64,000 nt of DNA from Phytobacter diazotrophicus (GTDB lineage Bacteria > Pseudomonadota > Gammaproteobacteria > Enterobacterales > Enterobacteriaceae): positions 59,107 to 123,106 of the forward strand of contig SMDE01000016.1 of assembly GCA_004346725.1 (NCBI GenBank), given 5' to 3'. Both the position numbers and the translations under genes were made by a program. The notes under the pieces are model-generated. The model was given only the letters and a program-made list of their open reading frames with translations. It ran no database searches and was not told the DNA's origin. Below are positions 27,363 to 37,196 of the stretch, piece by piece (the stretch's first letter is position 1; each line of letters starts with the position of its first letter).

Positions 27363-29801
27363 TTAAACCTTTTCGATTTCGACCAGATTGGTGTGCTGCG
27401 GGTTACCTTTCGCCAGCGGTGACGGACGATGGGTAGTCAGCGTGTTCACGCAGCCGCCATGGTCAACGCGATCGCCTTGCATATCGGCGTTGTGCCAGGC
27501 CCCCTGGCCCATGGCGCTCACTCCCGGCATGATGCGCGGAGTGACTTTAGCGGCAATGCGTACTTCGCCGCGTCCGTTGAACACTCTGACCATATCCCCA
27601 CTGACGATGCCGCGTTTTTGCGCATCAATCGGGTTGATCCACACCTCCTGGCGGCAGGCGGCCTCAAGGATATCGATATTGCCGTAGCTGGAGTGGGTAC
27701 GGGATTTGTAATGGAAACCGAACATCTGTAGCGGATATTTACTACGTGCCGGGTCGTCCCAGCCTTCGGGCGTCGAGGCATAAACCGGTAACGGACTGAT
27801 CACTTCCCCTTCAGGAATCTCCCAGGTATTGGCAATTCTGGCCAGTCTGCTGGAGTAGATTTCAATTTTGCCAGAGGGCGTTTTCAGCGGATTAGCCTGC
27901 GGATCGTCGCGGAATTTTTTATAGGCCACATAGTGCCCGGCGGGGTCTTTACGTTTGTAAATCCCCATTTTTTTCAAATCGTCATAGGAGGGCAGTTGGG
28001 GATCTTTTGCCAGCATTTTGGCGTAAAGATATTTAAGCCACTCTTCCTGTGTACGCCCTTCGGTGAATTTCTGGTAAATATCCGGCCCCAGGCGTCTGGC
28101 GATTTCGCTGGTTATCCAGTAAATCGGCTTACGCTCAAATTTCGGTGCGGTAACCGGCTGGATAAAGATCAGATAACCCATGTTGCCGGCGTAATCATTC
28201 GGGATGATATCTTCCTGCTCAACGGTCATTAAATCGGGCAGCAGGATATCCGCATACATCGCCGATGAGGTCATGAAATTCTCAATGACGACAATCATTT
28301 CGCATTTCTTGTCGTCCTGTAAAACGTCATGGGTATGGTTGATGTCGCCATGCTGGTTGGTGATGGTGTTACCGGCATAGTTCCAGATAAATTTGATCGG
28401 GACGTCGAGTTTGTCTTTACCCTGAACACCGTCACGCAGGGCGGTCATCTCTGCGCCGCGCTCGATGGCATCGGTCCAGCTAAAGCAGGAAATTTTGGTT
28501 TTTACCGGGTTTTCCGGCATCGGCATGCGTTCAATGGTAATGGTATAGGTGGACTCACGCGCGCCGCTGTTCCCGCCGCTGATACCGACGTTACCGGTCA
28601 GAATGGGCAGCATCGCGATAGCGCGGGCGGTTAATTCGCCATTTGCCTGACGCTGCGGACCCCAGCCCTGGCAAATACAGGCGGGTTTGGTTTGACCAAT
28701 CTCACGCGCCAGTTTCACAATGCGGTCGACCGGAATACCGGTCACGGCAGAAGCCCATTGCGGCGTTTTGGCAATGCCGTCGTCGCCCTGGCCCAGAATA
28801 TAGGCTTTGTAATGACCATTGGCTGGCGCGCCTTCTGGCAGGGTTTTTTCGTCATACCCGACGCAGTACGTGTCCAGGAATGGCTGATCGACCATGTTTT
28901 CGTTAATCAATACCCAGGCGATACCGGCAACCAGTGCGGCATCGGTGCCCGGACGTATCGGGATCCACTCATCTTCGCGCCCGGCAGCGGTATCGGTATA
29001 ACGCGGGTCGATAACGATCATGCGCGCATTGGAACGTTCGCGCGCCTGTTCCAGAAAATAAGTAATCCCGCCACCGCTCATACGGGTTTCAGCCGGATTG
29101 TTGCCAAACATCACCACCAGTTTGGTGTTTTCGATGTCTGACGTACTGTTGCCTTCGTTGGAGCCGTAGGTGTAAGGCATCGCATAGGCGATCTGCGCCG
29201 TACTGTAAGTGCCGTACTGGCCGAGGAAGCCGCCGTAAATGGCCATCAGGCGGGCAATAATAGAGGCAGAAGGGGAAGAACGGGTGATGTTGCCGCCGAC
29301 GATACCGGAGGAGTAGTTAATGTACACCGCCTCGTTACCGTATTTTTCCACAATCCCTTTCAGGCTACCTGCGATGGTATCAAGTGCTTCATCCCACGAT
29401 ATACGTTCGAATTTACCTTCGCCACGTTTACCCACGCGTTTCATGGGGTAGTTCAGACGATCCGGATGGTTGATACGACGACGGATTGAACGTCCGCGCA
29501 GGCAGGCTCGAACCTGATGATTACCGTAAACATCCTCCCCGGTATTGTCTGTTTCGACCCAGTAGACCTCGTTATCGCGTACGTGTGAACGCAACGCACA
29601 GCGACTGCCACAGTTGACGGAGCAGGCGCCCCATACGACTTTATCTTCTGCCGGTTGCAGGGCGCTTTGAACCGCAGCAGCAGCGGTTCGCATGCCAAAA
29701 GGCAGCGAAAAACTGCCTGCCGCCAGCGCCAGCGAACCCAGCGCAGTGGATTTAACGAGTGTTCGGCGGCTGATCCCGCCACCACTCTCAACAATGGACA
29801 T
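27363..29801 (-). CDS. ynfE: YnfE/YnfF-type molybdenum reductase, catalytic subunit, Tat exported
   Basis: 812 residues of the DMSO reductase family. The N terminus has a twin-arginine leader (SRRTLVK, 11-17), then a [4Fe-4S] motif (CSVNCGSRC...ACLRGR). The YINYSSG segment should contain the Ser that ligates Mo-bis-MGD. E. coli has two adjacent copies, ynfE and ynfF; only one is present here, so the symbol is a choice between the two. E. coli YnfE/F have been linked to selenate and DMSO reduction. An FNR-type site lies upstream. Confidence 0.93.
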   Translation of the reverse strand: MSIVESGGGISRRTLVKSTALGSLALAAGSFSLPFGMRTAAAAVQSALQPAEDKVVWGACSVNCGSRCALRSHVRDNEVYWVETDNTGEDVYGNHQVRACLRGRSIRRRINHPDRLNYPMKRVGKRGEGKFERISWDEALDTIAGSLKGIVEKYGNEAVYINYSSGIVGGNITRSSPSASIIARLMAIYGGFLGQYGTYSTAQIAYAMPYTYGSNEGNSTSDIENTKLVVMFGNNPAETRMSGGGITYFLEQARERSNARMIVIDPRYTDTAAGREDEWIPIRPGTDAALVAGIAWVLINENMVDQPFLDTYCVGYDEKTLPEGAPANGHYKAYILGQGDDGIAKTPQWASAVTGIPVDRIVKLAREIGQTKPACICQGWGPQRQANGELTARAIAMLPILTGNVGISGGNSGARESTYTITIERMPMPENPVKTKISCFSWTDAIERGAEMTALRDGVQGKDKLDVPIKFIWNYAGNTITNQHGDINHTHDVLQDDKKCEMIVVIENFMTSSAMYADILLPDLMTVEQEDIIPNDYAGNMGYLIFIQPVTAPKFERKPIYWITSEIARRLGPDIYQKFTEGRTQEEWLKYLYAKMLAKDPQLPSYDDLKKMGIYKRKDPAGHYVAYKKFRDDPQANPLKTPSGKIEIYSSRLARIANTWEIPEGEVISPLPVYASTPEGWDDPARSKYPLQMFGFHYKSRTHSSYGNIDILEAACRQEVWINPIDAQKRGIVSGDMVRVFNGRGEVRIAAKVTPRIMPGVSAMGQGAWHNADMQGDRVDHGGCVNTLTTHRPSPLAKGNPQHTNLVEIEKV

Positions 29802-29902
29802 AGCTCACTCCGTTATAGCTTATAATAGAAAAATATTACCCGTCGAAATTACGAGCATGCTAACGATGAGAGTGATGCTACTTAATAAGAGTTAGGGGGA
29901 TC

Positions 29903-29916
29903 TTAATGGGGATCAA
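29903..29916 (-). promoter_or_regulatory. Probable FNR site for the ynfE operon
   Basis: Read on the minus strand, TTGATCCCCATTAA has one mismatch to the FNR consensus TTGATNNNNATCAA. It lies about 100 bases upstream of the ynfE start. Anaerobic activation by FNR is known for E. coli ynfEFGH-dmsD. Confidence 0.65.
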
Positions 29917-29956
29917 GAAGAGGGCCAATCCCCATTATTTTTGTAAGGTAATGAAG

Positions 29957-30262
29957 TTATTGTGCGGCGGGTTTGCCACTCTCTTGCGGCGTTATTTCCC
30001 CCGATTGTGCATTCGCGCTACCCCGGGTGCGGGTATAAAGAATTTTCCAGTTATCGTTACTACAATGGCCCACAACCTGGGCGCCCGACGCGCTATTTTG
30101 ATCGTTGGGTTCGATGGTAAGCGTAAAGTCTGTCTCGGGGACGCCGTTATTTATAATGCGTTGTTGTATATCGTTTTTTACTCTTTCACAGGAATCCGGT
30201 GCGGCATAAGCAGATGCCGAGCCGATGAACAAAAGTGCACCTAACCAGAGTGAATGTTTCAT
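29957..30262 (-). CDS. ynfD: YnfD, DUF1161 periplasmic protein
   Basis: 101 residues, the same length as E. coli YnfD, with a signal peptide (MKHSLWLGALLFIGSASAYA) and a DUF1161-type domain with two cysteines (SCERV and GHCSND) that could form a disulfide. It lies upstream of ynfE on the same strand, as in E. coli. Function unknown. Confidence 0.88.
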   Translation of the reverse strand: MKHSLWLGALLFIGSASAYAAPDSCERVKNDIQQRIINNGVPETDFTLTIEPNDQNSASGAQVVGHCSNDNWKILYTRTRGSANAQSGEITPQESGKPAAQ

Positions 30263-30353
30263 TTGCGACTCCTTCTTAATTAATAATGCTCAATGCGTAG
30301 TATTGAGAAGTAAGGCTAAGCGAAATCTGCGCAAAACAGGAATGCGCATTATC

Positions 30354-31265
30354 TTAGTTTTGTATCGTTATATCGTTATGTACATAGCGAGGTATATTTT
30401 TCTGCAAAAAAAGGGCAAGTTTGTCGATATTATTCTGCCGTGCCGAATCGCCAGGCCAGACCAGGTAATAGCCATCGCCGGTACCGATCGCCAGCGGGAA
30501 CGGCGCGACCAGCAGATGCTGATCCATCGCGCTCTGGCTGAGCAGAAGATCGCCAATCGTTACACCATGTCCCCCCATCGCTGCCAGCATGCCCTGTTCG
30601 AGGGTATCAAATACTTTGCCGCCCGCCAGACTCACCCCGCTAAACAAGCCGCTACTGTTCAGCCAGCGTCGCCAGTCCCGGCGGTCGCGTGAGGGGTGGA
30701 TAAGCTCACAGGCCGCCAGATTATCACGCGCCTTATCAAGCAAATCAGGAGCGCAAAGGGGGAGCAGCCATTCATCAAACAGTCGCAAACAGCGCGTTCC
30801 CGCACCGAAATGTCCATTGCCGAGCAGGATGGCGCAATCGAAAGGCTCTTTGGTGAAATCGACATTGTCGATATCCATCCAGATACTGGATACCTCGACT
30901 TCCGGCGTCTCGTGTTGCGCCCGGAAATCTGCCATCACATCCAGTAGCCAGCGCATCGTCAGCGTGGAAGGGGCCTTGAGCCGCAACTGCACATGGGTGC
31001 TGCGCAGTTGCCGACAGGCATTCTCCAGTTGTGAAAACCCTTGTTGTAACTGTACCGCCAGCATGCGCCCGGCATCAGTAAGCATCACCTTCGGCCCATT
31101 ACGCTCAAAAAGCTGGCAAGCGAAGTGATCTTCCAGCGTGCGGATATGGCGACTGACTGCGCCTGGGGTCACATTGAGTAATTCGGCGGCCTGGCTGAAT
31201 GAGCTGGATTGTGCCGCTACGGTAAAGGCGCGTAAGGCATAGAGATGCGGGATGTTTTGTTTCAT
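30354..31265 (-). CDS. LysR-family regulator (GcvA-like)
   Basis: 303 residues with an N-terminal LysR helix-turn-helix (LYALRAFTVAAQSSSFSQAAELLNVTPGAVSRHI) and an effector domain. The ALRAF start and TPGAVSRHI helix resemble the GcvA subgroup. It is divergent from the LysE-type exporter at 31374 with about 108 bases between, so it probably controls that gene. I do not recall this pair between ynfD and ynfC in E. coli K-12, so it is likely an insertion. Confidence 0.85.
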   Translation of the reverse strand: MKQNIPHLYALRAFTVAAQSSSFSQAAELLNVTPGAVSRHIRTLEDHFACQLFERNGPKVMLTDAGRMLAVQLQQGFSQLENACRQLRSTHVQLRLKAPSTLTMRWLLDVMADFRAQHETPEVEVSSIWMDIDNVDFTKEPFDCAILLGNGHFGAGTRCLRLFDEWLLPLCAPDLLDKARDNLAACELIHPSRDRRDWRRWLNSSGLFSGVSLAGGKVFDTLEQGMLAAMGGHGVTIGDLLLSQSAMDQHLLVAPFPLAIGTGDGYYLVWPGDSARQNNIDKLALFLQKNIPRYVHNDITIQN

Positions 31266-31373
31266 AGCGATTTATTTATATTGAGTTTTACTCACGATTG
31301 AGGCCAGTTTAACTCGTTTTTCATCCGGTGCGTACGCCTTTACCCTGAACGATAAAACAGGGGGAAACGCGTT

Positions 31374-32012
31374 ATGGCTGAACTCAATCTTGCGCTCCTG
31401 AGCGCGTATGTTATCGCAGTGCTTTTTTTACTCTTAACACCCGGTCCCGTTGTGCTGTTAGTGACCGGGACGGCGGCACGCGTGGGGTATACGAGGGCGT
31501 TTCTAACCCTTCTGGGAACAAATCTCGCCTCGCTGGTATTGATAACCCTGGCCGTTCTCGCTATCGCCGGGGCGGTATCGCTGGACAAAGGGTATCTGGC
31601 GCTGCTGGGCATCGGCGGTTCTGTGTTTATTGGCTGGGGAGCGGTGCAGTCATTGCGTGAGATTTGGGCGCAAAGGCCGGTACAGGAGGGGGGTAAGGCT
31701 GTGCTGGCCGGTGGGTTTATGCGCGGATTTTTCACCGGTATTTCCAATCCAAAAGATATTCTCTTTTTTGTCTCATTTTTCCCGCAGTTTATTGCCATTA
31801 GCCGCGATTTTACCACCAGCATTACCACGCTTTGCCTGGTGTGGATCGTGTTCGATTTTGCCGTCATGGCGGGCTATATCGTTGCTATCAAACGTTTTCT
31901 CCCTGTCACGCAAAGTCGACGTTTTGCCGCCTGTGCGGCGTTCTTTTTATTGCTATTGGCCGTCTGTGGTGTTGCCTGGAACCTTACGGGCGCGAAATCG
32001 CTCTTTATGTGA
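31374..32012 (+). CDS. LysE/RhtB-family amino acid exporter
   Basis: 212 residues with six hydrophobic segments and the family pattern LLTPGPVVLLVTGTAARVGYTRAF near the N terminus. Members export amino acids such as threonine, homoserine, lysine or cysteine and act as overflow valves. The substrate is not predictable. The divergent LysR gene is the likely regulator. Confidence 0.87.
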   Translation: MAELNLALLSAYVIAVLFLLLTPGPVVLLVTGTAARVGYTRAFLTLLGTNLASLVLITLAVLAIAGAVSLDKGYLALLGIGGSVFIGWGAVQSLREIWAQRPVQEGGKAVLAGGFMRGFFTGISNPKDILFFVSFFPQFIAISRDFTTSITTLCLVWIVFDFAVMAGYIVAIKRFLPVTQSRRFAACAAFFLLLLAVCGVAWNLTGAKSLFM

Positions 32013-32084
32013 TGAAATGATATTGTCTCTGCCCGAATAATTACAAGATTTGCTAAGATAAGCGCAACGCATTGTGATATTTGG

Positions 32085-32804
32085 GTGAACCTATTGAAAA
32101 AACAAATGATACTCATCGCACTGATGGCCATTCTGGCAGGGTGTGATGACAACAAAGGACCTGTATCTTTTACGCCGGAGATGGCGAGTTTTTCGAATGA
32201 ATTCGACTTTGACCCACTGCGCGGTCCAGTAAAAGATTTCAGCCAGACATTACTGAATGAAAAAGGTGAGGTATCGAAGCGCGTCAGCGGCACGATGTCC
32301 AAAGAAGGGTGTTTCGATTCACTGGAACTGCATGATCTGGAAAACAATACCGGGGTTTCACTGGTACTGAATGCCAACTATTACCTTGATGCTGATACCC
32401 AGGAAAAACGTCTTCGTCTACAAGGGAAATGTCAGTTGGCGGAATTTCCCAGCGCGGGGCTGACGTGGGATACGGATGAGCGCGGCTTTATCTCTTCCGC
32501 GCGTGGTAAAGATGTTGAAGTCAACTACCGTTACGATGACGAAGGCTATCCACTGGGCAAATCAACAACCTCGAAAGATATGCATCTGTCTGTTGTCTCG
32601 ACCCCATCGAATGTAAAAGGTAAGAAGCTCGATTATACGTCAGTCAGCACGCTGAATGATAAACCACTGGGTAATGTCAAACAGACCTGCGAGTACGACA
32701 AGCATGATAACCCGGTGGCCTGCCAACTGGAGATTGTCGATACGAGCGTGACGCCTTCTGTCGCGAAGAAATACAGCATTAAGAACACCATCGAATACTA
32801 TTGA
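32085..32804 (+). CDS. ynfC: YnfC lipoprotein (UPF0257)
   Basis: 239 residues starting at GTG. The signal has a basic n-region and a lipobox ending LAGC at residues 16-19, so lipid attachment to Cys19 is expected. The mature protein closely follows E. coli YnfC (FTPEMASFSNEFDFDPLRGP, CQLAEFPSAGLTW, SIKNTIEYY). Function unknown. Convergent with speG. Confidence 0.92.
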   Translation: MNLLKKQMILIALMAILAGCDDNKGPVSFTPEMASFSNEFDFDPLRGPVKDFSQTLLNEKGEVSKRVSGTMSKEGCFDSLELHDLENNTGVSLVLNANYYLDADTQEKRLRLQGKCQLAEFPSAGLTWDTDERGFISSARGKDVEVNYRYDDEGYPLGKSTTSKDMHLSVVSTPSNVKGKKLDYTSVSTLNDKPLGNVKQTCEYDKHDNPVACQLEIVDTSVTPSVAKKYSIKNTIEYY

Positions 32805-32822
32805 TGGCATTCACCACCGCGC

Positions 32823-33383
32823 TTACTGTGCGGTGGGTTTCAGCAATGTTCCGCCGCTGCTTTTATGGTTTTCCAGGTATTGCTGCTGGAAAATACACAT
32901 GCGAATAGTATTACGGTACTCGCCGTTAATAAAAAATTCGTGAATCAATTCGCCTTCCACCATAAACCCGAGTTTACGGTAGATATGGATGGCTTTCTCA
33001 TTCTCTTTATCCACGATCAGATAGAGCTTATAGAGATTTAGCACCGTAAAGCCGTAATCCATCGCCAGCTTTGCCGCGCGGGCGGCGAGACCTTTTCCCT
33101 GATGCTCTGGCGAGATGATTATCTGGAACTCGGCCCGACGGTGGACGTGGTTAATCTCAACCAGCTCGACCAGTCCGGCTTTGTCCCCATCACATTCCAC
33201 CACAAAACGGCGTTCGCTTTGATCGTGAATATGCTTGTCATATAAATCTGACAGCTCGACAAAGGCTTCATACGGTTCTTCGAACCAGTAACGCATGACG
33301 CTGGCGTTGTTATCCAGTTGATGCACAAAACGCAGATCTTCACGTTCGAGCGGACGAAGTTTGACATGGGCAACGTCGGTCAT
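32823..33383 (-). CDS. speG: Spermidine N(1)-acetyltransferase SpeG
   Basis: 186 residues, the exact E. coli length, with the GNAT core ([24 protein letters not shown]). SpeG acetylates spermidine and spermine with acetyl-CoA, protecting cells from polyamine toxicity at low temperature or in stress. It complements the mdtJI spermidine exporter at 9.9 kb. It is part of the conserved ynfA-ynfB-speG-ynfC block. Confidence 0.96.
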   Translation of the reverse strand: MTDVAHVKLRPLEREDLRFVHQLDNNASVMRYWFEEPYEAFVELSDLYDKHIHDQSERRFVVECDGDKAGLVELVEINHVHRRAEFQIIISPEHQGKGLAARAAKLAMDYGFTVLNLYKLYLIVDKENEKAIHIYRKLGFMVEGELIHEFFINGEYRNTIRMCIFQQQYLENHKSSGGTLLKPTAQ

Positions 33384-33445
33384 AGGACATCCTTTTTGAC
33401 AACAGCAAAGACGGGCGTGGGGAAACGCCCGAAGTAGGAAAGGGG

Positions 33446-33787
33446 CTATGGCGTAATCTGACGACCGGTACGGCGGTCAAGGCAACGCAGGGTGTTGGGT
33501 TCCCAGTATGCGTTGACGTTAGCGCTTTTGTGGCAATTATCCTGTGCGTCAAAGGCTACGTCAGTTTTATCCCACTCTTTTTCCACACGTTTGTTAACTT
33601 TGTGGCGCAGCGAACGGGTGTCATCCCACTGTTCTTTTTCCATGGCTGCTTGCTGGCGGCTTTGCGCGCTGTCGCCGGATTCAATCACTAACTTGTTGGT
33701 CTGCGCTGGGGCACTGGCGGTGTACACGATGGCACCCAGCGTCAGCATTGCCGTCAGGCACAGGCGTTTGCTAAGTGAAATGTTCAT
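33446..33787 (-). CDS. ynfB: YnfB (UPF0482) periplasmic protein
   Basis: 113 residues, the same length as E. coli YnfB, with a signal peptide ending ASA-PAQ and a charged mature part ([33 protein letters not shown]) with two cysteines. It lies upstream of speG on the same strand. Function unknown. Confidence 0.92.
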   Translation of the reverse strand: MNISLSKRLCLTAMLTLGAIVYTASAPAQTNKLVIESGDSAQSRQQAAMEKEQWDDTRSLRHKVNKRVEKEWDKTDVAFDAQDNCHKSANVNAYWEPNTLRCLDRRTGRQITP

Positions 33788-33930
33788 TGCAATTTCCTTC
33801 TTGAGGGGATCTAAAAGCTACAGAGCAATTCTACTCGATTCATCCCTGGGCGGATACCCTGCCGGGTGTCCACATATTAGTGGGTTATCCGTTAAGATAG
33901 TTCAACCACGACACAATGAAAACGCGAGAG

Positions 33931-34257
33931 ATGATCAAAACAACCCTGCTATTTTTCCTGACCGCCATATGTGAAATCGTCGGCTGCTTTTTACCGTGGC
34001 TGTGGCTGAAACGGGGGGCTACGCCGCTGTTGCTGCTTCCGGCTGCGCTGGCGCTGGCGCTTTTTGTCTGGCTGTTGACCCTGCATCCTGCCGCCAGCGG
34101 GAGAGTCTATGCCGCTTATGGCGGGGTGTACGTCTGCACGGCTTTATTATGGCTAAGGGTGGTGGATGGTGTGAAACTCAGCCTGTATGACTGGACGGGG
34201 GCCGCCATCGCACTTTGCGGCATGCTGATTATCGTTGCCGGGTGGGGGCGCGCGTAA
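33931..34257 (+). CDS. ynfA: YnfA (UPF0060), SMR-like membrane protein
   Basis: 108 residues with four helices; nearly identical to E. coli YnfA, which behaves as a small multidrug transporter-like protein. The ATG at 33931 gives the family length; the upstream in-frame ATG at 33916 adds five residues. It is divergent from ynfB. Confidence 0.93.
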   Translation: MIKTTLLFFLTAICEIVGCFLPWLWLKRGATPLLLLPAALALALFVWLLTLHPAASGRVYAAYGGVYVCTALLWLRVVDGVKLSLYDWTGAAIALCGMLIIVAGWGRA

Positions 34258-34269
34258 GCGCCCGTTTTT
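34246..34269 (+). terminator. Intrinsic terminator at the end of ynfA
   Basis: GGGCGC...GCGCCC followed by GTTTTTT. The stem begins inside the last codons of ynfA. Confidence 0.7.
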
Positions 34270-34300
34270 TGTGATCGCTCGCAGCTTTTTTGATCGTTAT

Positions 34301-34314
34301 ACTTGTATGGTAGT
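34301..34314. promoter_or_regulatory. RspR-type operator upstream of rspB
   Basis: ACTTGTATGGTAGT, an imperfect inverted repeat identical to the site upstream of rspA at 37132. The gene's start is 55 bases downstream, so the site overlaps the expected promoter. GntR/FadR-type regulators bind such short palindromes. Confidence 0.65.
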
Positions 34315-34368
34315 AGTTCAGTTGCGTAAATTCCCTTCATCGCAATAAAAGATGTAAGGAATTTACGT

Positions 34369-35394
34369 ATGAAAAGTGTGGTTATCAGAGAGCCAAATAA
34401 CCTGGTCATTGAACAGCGTCCATTGCCTGTACCTGCAGCAGGCGAAGTCAGGGTAAAGGTGAAACTTGCCGGGATTTGTGGTTCAGACAGCCATATTTAT
34501 CGTGGCCATAATCCCTTTGCAAAATACCCGCGCGTTATTGGTCATGAGTTCTTCGGCATTATCGACGCGGTAGGTGATGGGGTTGATAAAAAACGTATTG
34601 GTGAGCGTGTTTCGGTTGATCCGGTTATTAGTTGCGGTGAGTGCTATCCCTGTTCAATTGGTAAACCGAATGTTTGTACTTCACTGGTCGTATTAGGGGT
34701 GCATCGCGACGGTGGGTTTAGCCAATATGCGACAGTACCGGCTAAAAATGCGTTCACTATTCCAGATGCCATCTCCGATAAACATGCCGTGATGATTGAG
34801 CCCTTCACCATCGCTGCGAATGTCACCGGTCAGGCCGCCCCCAGAGAAAATGACGTTGCGCTAATTTACGGTGCTGGTCCAATGGGGTTAACAACCGTTC
34901 AGGCGCTGAAAGGCGTTTATAACGTGAAGCAAATTATTGTGGCCGACCGTATCGATGAACGTCTTGCCATGGCAAAAAACTGTGGTGCCGACTGGGTCAT
35001 TAATAACGGGCAGCAATCCCTGCAAGACTTTTTAGCGGAGAAGGGGCTTAAACCCACACTGATTGTTGATGCTGCCTGCCACCCGTCAATTCTGCAGGAG
35101 GCCATTGGCCTGGCTTCACCGGCGGCGCGCATTGTTCTGATGGGCTTCTCCAGCGATCCTTGCCAGATTATTCAGCAAGGTATTACGGGTAAAGAGCTCT
35201 CTATTTTTTCTTCTCGCCTGAACGCGAATAAATTCCCCACGGTTATCGAGTGGTTGCAAAAAGGATTAATCGACCCGGATAAACTGATTACTCATGCTTT
35301 TGATTATCAGCACGTTATCGACGCAATAGAAGTATTTGAGAAGGACCAGCGTAAGTGCTGCAAGGTATTACTGACTTTTTCCGATGAACAATAA
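34369..35394 (+). CDS. rspB: RspB, zinc-dependent alcohol dehydrogenase family
   Basis: 341 residues of the medium-chain dehydrogenase family. Visible are the catalytic zinc ligands (CGSD near 37, GHEFFG near 62), the structural zinc loop (CGECYPCSIGKPNVC) and the nucleotide-binding GAGPMG. The closest relatives oxidise L-idonate, L-gulonate or related hexonates at C5. Linked to rspA in E. coli as a starvation-sensing locus. Here an MFS transporter gene separates rspB and rspA. Confidence 0.9.
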   Translation: MKSVVIREPNNLVIEQRPLPVPAAGEVRVKVKLAGICGSDSHIYRGHNPFAKYPRVIGHEFFGIIDAVGDGVDKKRIGERVSVDPVISCGECYPCSIGKPNVCTSLVVLGVHRDGGFSQYATVPAKNAFTIPDAISDKHAVMIEPFTIAANVTGQAAPRENDVALIYGAGPMGLTTVQALKGVYNVKQIIVADRIDERLAMAKNCGADWVINNGQQSLQDFLAEKGLKPTLIVDAACHPSILQEAIGLASPAARIVLMGFSSDPCQIIQQGITGKELSIFSSRLNANKFPTVIEWLQKGLIDPDKLITHAFDYQHVIDAIEVFEKDQRKCCKVLLTFSDEQ

Positions 35395-35560
35395 AGACAT
35401 TTTTATCTACGCAGAATTATTCATGTTGCATCGAGGCGGCAAATAAATGACATCTCAGACGCATAAGCGTTGTACATAACTGGGATAAATGAGTGCAGCC
35501 AATAAAGAGGCAGCCTGAAGGATTAGGCGTATACGCATCTACCTCTTAGAGATAGCCATT

Positions 35561-36940
35561 ATGACAGAAACAACACATGAGCGAAGCACAAAAGACCTGG
35601 TAAGAGCGGCAGTATCCGGCTGGCTGGGCACCGCGTTGGAATTTATGGATTTCCAGCTCTATTCATTAGGCGCAGCACTGGTTTTTCATGAAATATTCTT
35701 CCCTGAACAATCCGCAGCGATGGCGCTTATTCTTGCGATGGGGACATACGGTGCAGGCTATATCGCCCGTATTGTCGGTGCGTTTATTTTCGGCAAAATG
35801 GGCGACAGTATTGGTCGCAAAAAAGTGCTGTTTATTACCATCACCATGATGGGGATCTGCACGACATTAATTGGCGTACTGCCAACCTATGCGCAAATTG
35901 GCATATTTGCCCCTGTGTTGCTGGTGACGTTACGTATTATTCAGGGGCTGGGTGCCGGTGCGGAAATTTCCGGGGCGGGGACCATGCTGGCGGAATATGC
36001 GCCAAAAGGGAAGCGAGGGATTATCTCTTCGCTGGTGGCGATGGGCACTAACTGCGGTACGCTGAGCGCAACGGCTATCTGGGCGGTGATGTTCTTTGCT
36101 CTCGACAGAGAAGAACTGCTGGCATGGGGATGGCGTATTCCGTTCCTGGCGAGTGTAGTGGTCATGATCTTTGCTATCTGGCTGCGAATGAACCTCAAAG
36201 AAAGCCCGGTATTTGAGAAAGTTAACGAAGGCGAACACGCACCTGCACAGAGTAAGTCATCAGAAAGTTCGCTGGGGGCGATGTTTACGAGCAAATCGTT
36301 TTGGCTGGCGACCGGCTTACGTTTCGGCCAGGCTGGTAACTCGGGTCTGATTCAAACTTTCCTTGCCGGGTATCTGGTGCAGACGCTGATGTTCAATAAA
36401 TCTATCCCTACGGATGCGTTGATGATCAGCTCCATCATTGGTTTTGTCACCATTCCGTTGCTGGGCTGGCTGTCGGACAAATTTGGTCGCCGTTTGCCTT
36501 ACATTCTGTTGAATATCTCGGCGATCATTCTGGCGTACCCGATGCTGTCGATTGTCGTGGATAAGAGCTACAGTCCGGGCGTTATCATGACGGCGTTGAT
36601 TGTTATCCATAACTTTGCCGTACTGGGGCTGTTCGCACTGGAAAATATCACCATGGCTGAAATCTTCGGTTCGCGTAACCGCTTTACCCGGATGGCGATA
36701 TCCAAAGAGGCGGGTGGTCTGGTGGCCGTAGGCTTTGGCCCGGTTCTGGCGGGGATCTTCTGCAACATGACCGGTTCCTGGCTGCCGATTCTGGCGATGG
36801 TCATTGTCTATTCACTGATTGGCCTGGTGTCGGCGATTCTGATGCCAGAAGTCAAAGACCGCGATCTTAGCATTCTGGAAGATGCTGCCGAAGCGCAGGG
36901 GCGGAATCGGGCGGTTAGTTCTATTCATCAGGCGAATTAA
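35561..36940 (+). CDS. MFS transporter, metabolite:H+ symporter type, in the rsp cluster
   Basis: 459 residues with 12 hydrophobic segments and the MHS-family motif GDSIGRKKVLFI in loop 2-3. It belongs to the same broad subfamily as the ydfJ product at 38470, but the sequences differ clearly, so this is not a recent duplication. Position between rspB and rspA suggests uptake of a sugar acid. I do not recall it in E. coli K-12. Confidence 0.85.
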   Translation: MTETTHERSTKDLVRAAVSGWLGTALEFMDFQLYSLGAALVFHEIFFPEQSAAMALILAMGTYGAGYIARIVGAFIFGKMGDSIGRKKVLFITITMMGICTTLIGVLPTYAQIGIFAPVLLVTLRIIQGLGAGAEISGAGTMLAEYAPKGKRGIISSLVAMGTNCGTLSATAIWAVMFFALDREELLAWGWRIPFLASVVVMIFAIWLRMNLKESPVFEKVNEGEHAPAQSKSSESSLGAMFTSKSFWLATGLRFGQAGNSGLIQTFLAGYLVQTLMFNKSIPTDALMISSIIGFVTIPLLGWLSDKFGRRLPYILLNISAIILAYPMLSIVVDKSYSPGVIMTALIVIHNFAVLGLFALENITMAEIFGSRNRFTRMAISKEAGGLVAVGFGPVLAGIFCNMTGSWLPILAMVIVYSLIGLVSAILMPEVKDRDLSILEDAAEAQGRNRAVSSIHQAN

Positions 36941-37031
36941 TGTGCCTGCCCGGTAGTCATGGTTGCCGCTCAGGCAGCGACAGGCAAAAAGTCATGTCGT
37001 TAAGAGACAGGTACCGGGTTTAAGGGTTACC

Positions 37032-37063
37032 AGGGCCGCACCAGTGAGAGCTGGTGCGGCCCT
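37032..37063 (+). terminator. Long perfect hairpin after the transporter gene
   Basis: AGGGCCGCACCAG and its reverse complement form a 13-bp perfect stem with a 6-base loop about 90 bases after the stop. No T-run follows, so it may act as a transcript-stabilising or Rho-assisted structure. Confidence 0.5.
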
Positions 37064-37131
37064 GTGTCGTTTGGTGCGCGTAAAATCCAGGCGCTTTTTT
37101 TGTGATCACGGATCGGTTTCTTGCCTTTTAT

Positions 37132-37145
37132 ACTTGTATGGTAGT
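37132..37145. promoter_or_regulatory. RspR-type operator upstream of rspA
   Basis: ACTTGTATGGTAGT, identical to the rspB site. The flanking sequence is similar too: TTTTTTGTGATC lies about 35-40 bases upstream at both genes, and TGTAAGGAA precedes both starts. Confidence 0.65.
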
Positions 37146-37196
37146 ATGCGTAAAGATAAATTTCTTGCATCACAGTGAAGGTGTAAGGAACGAAAA

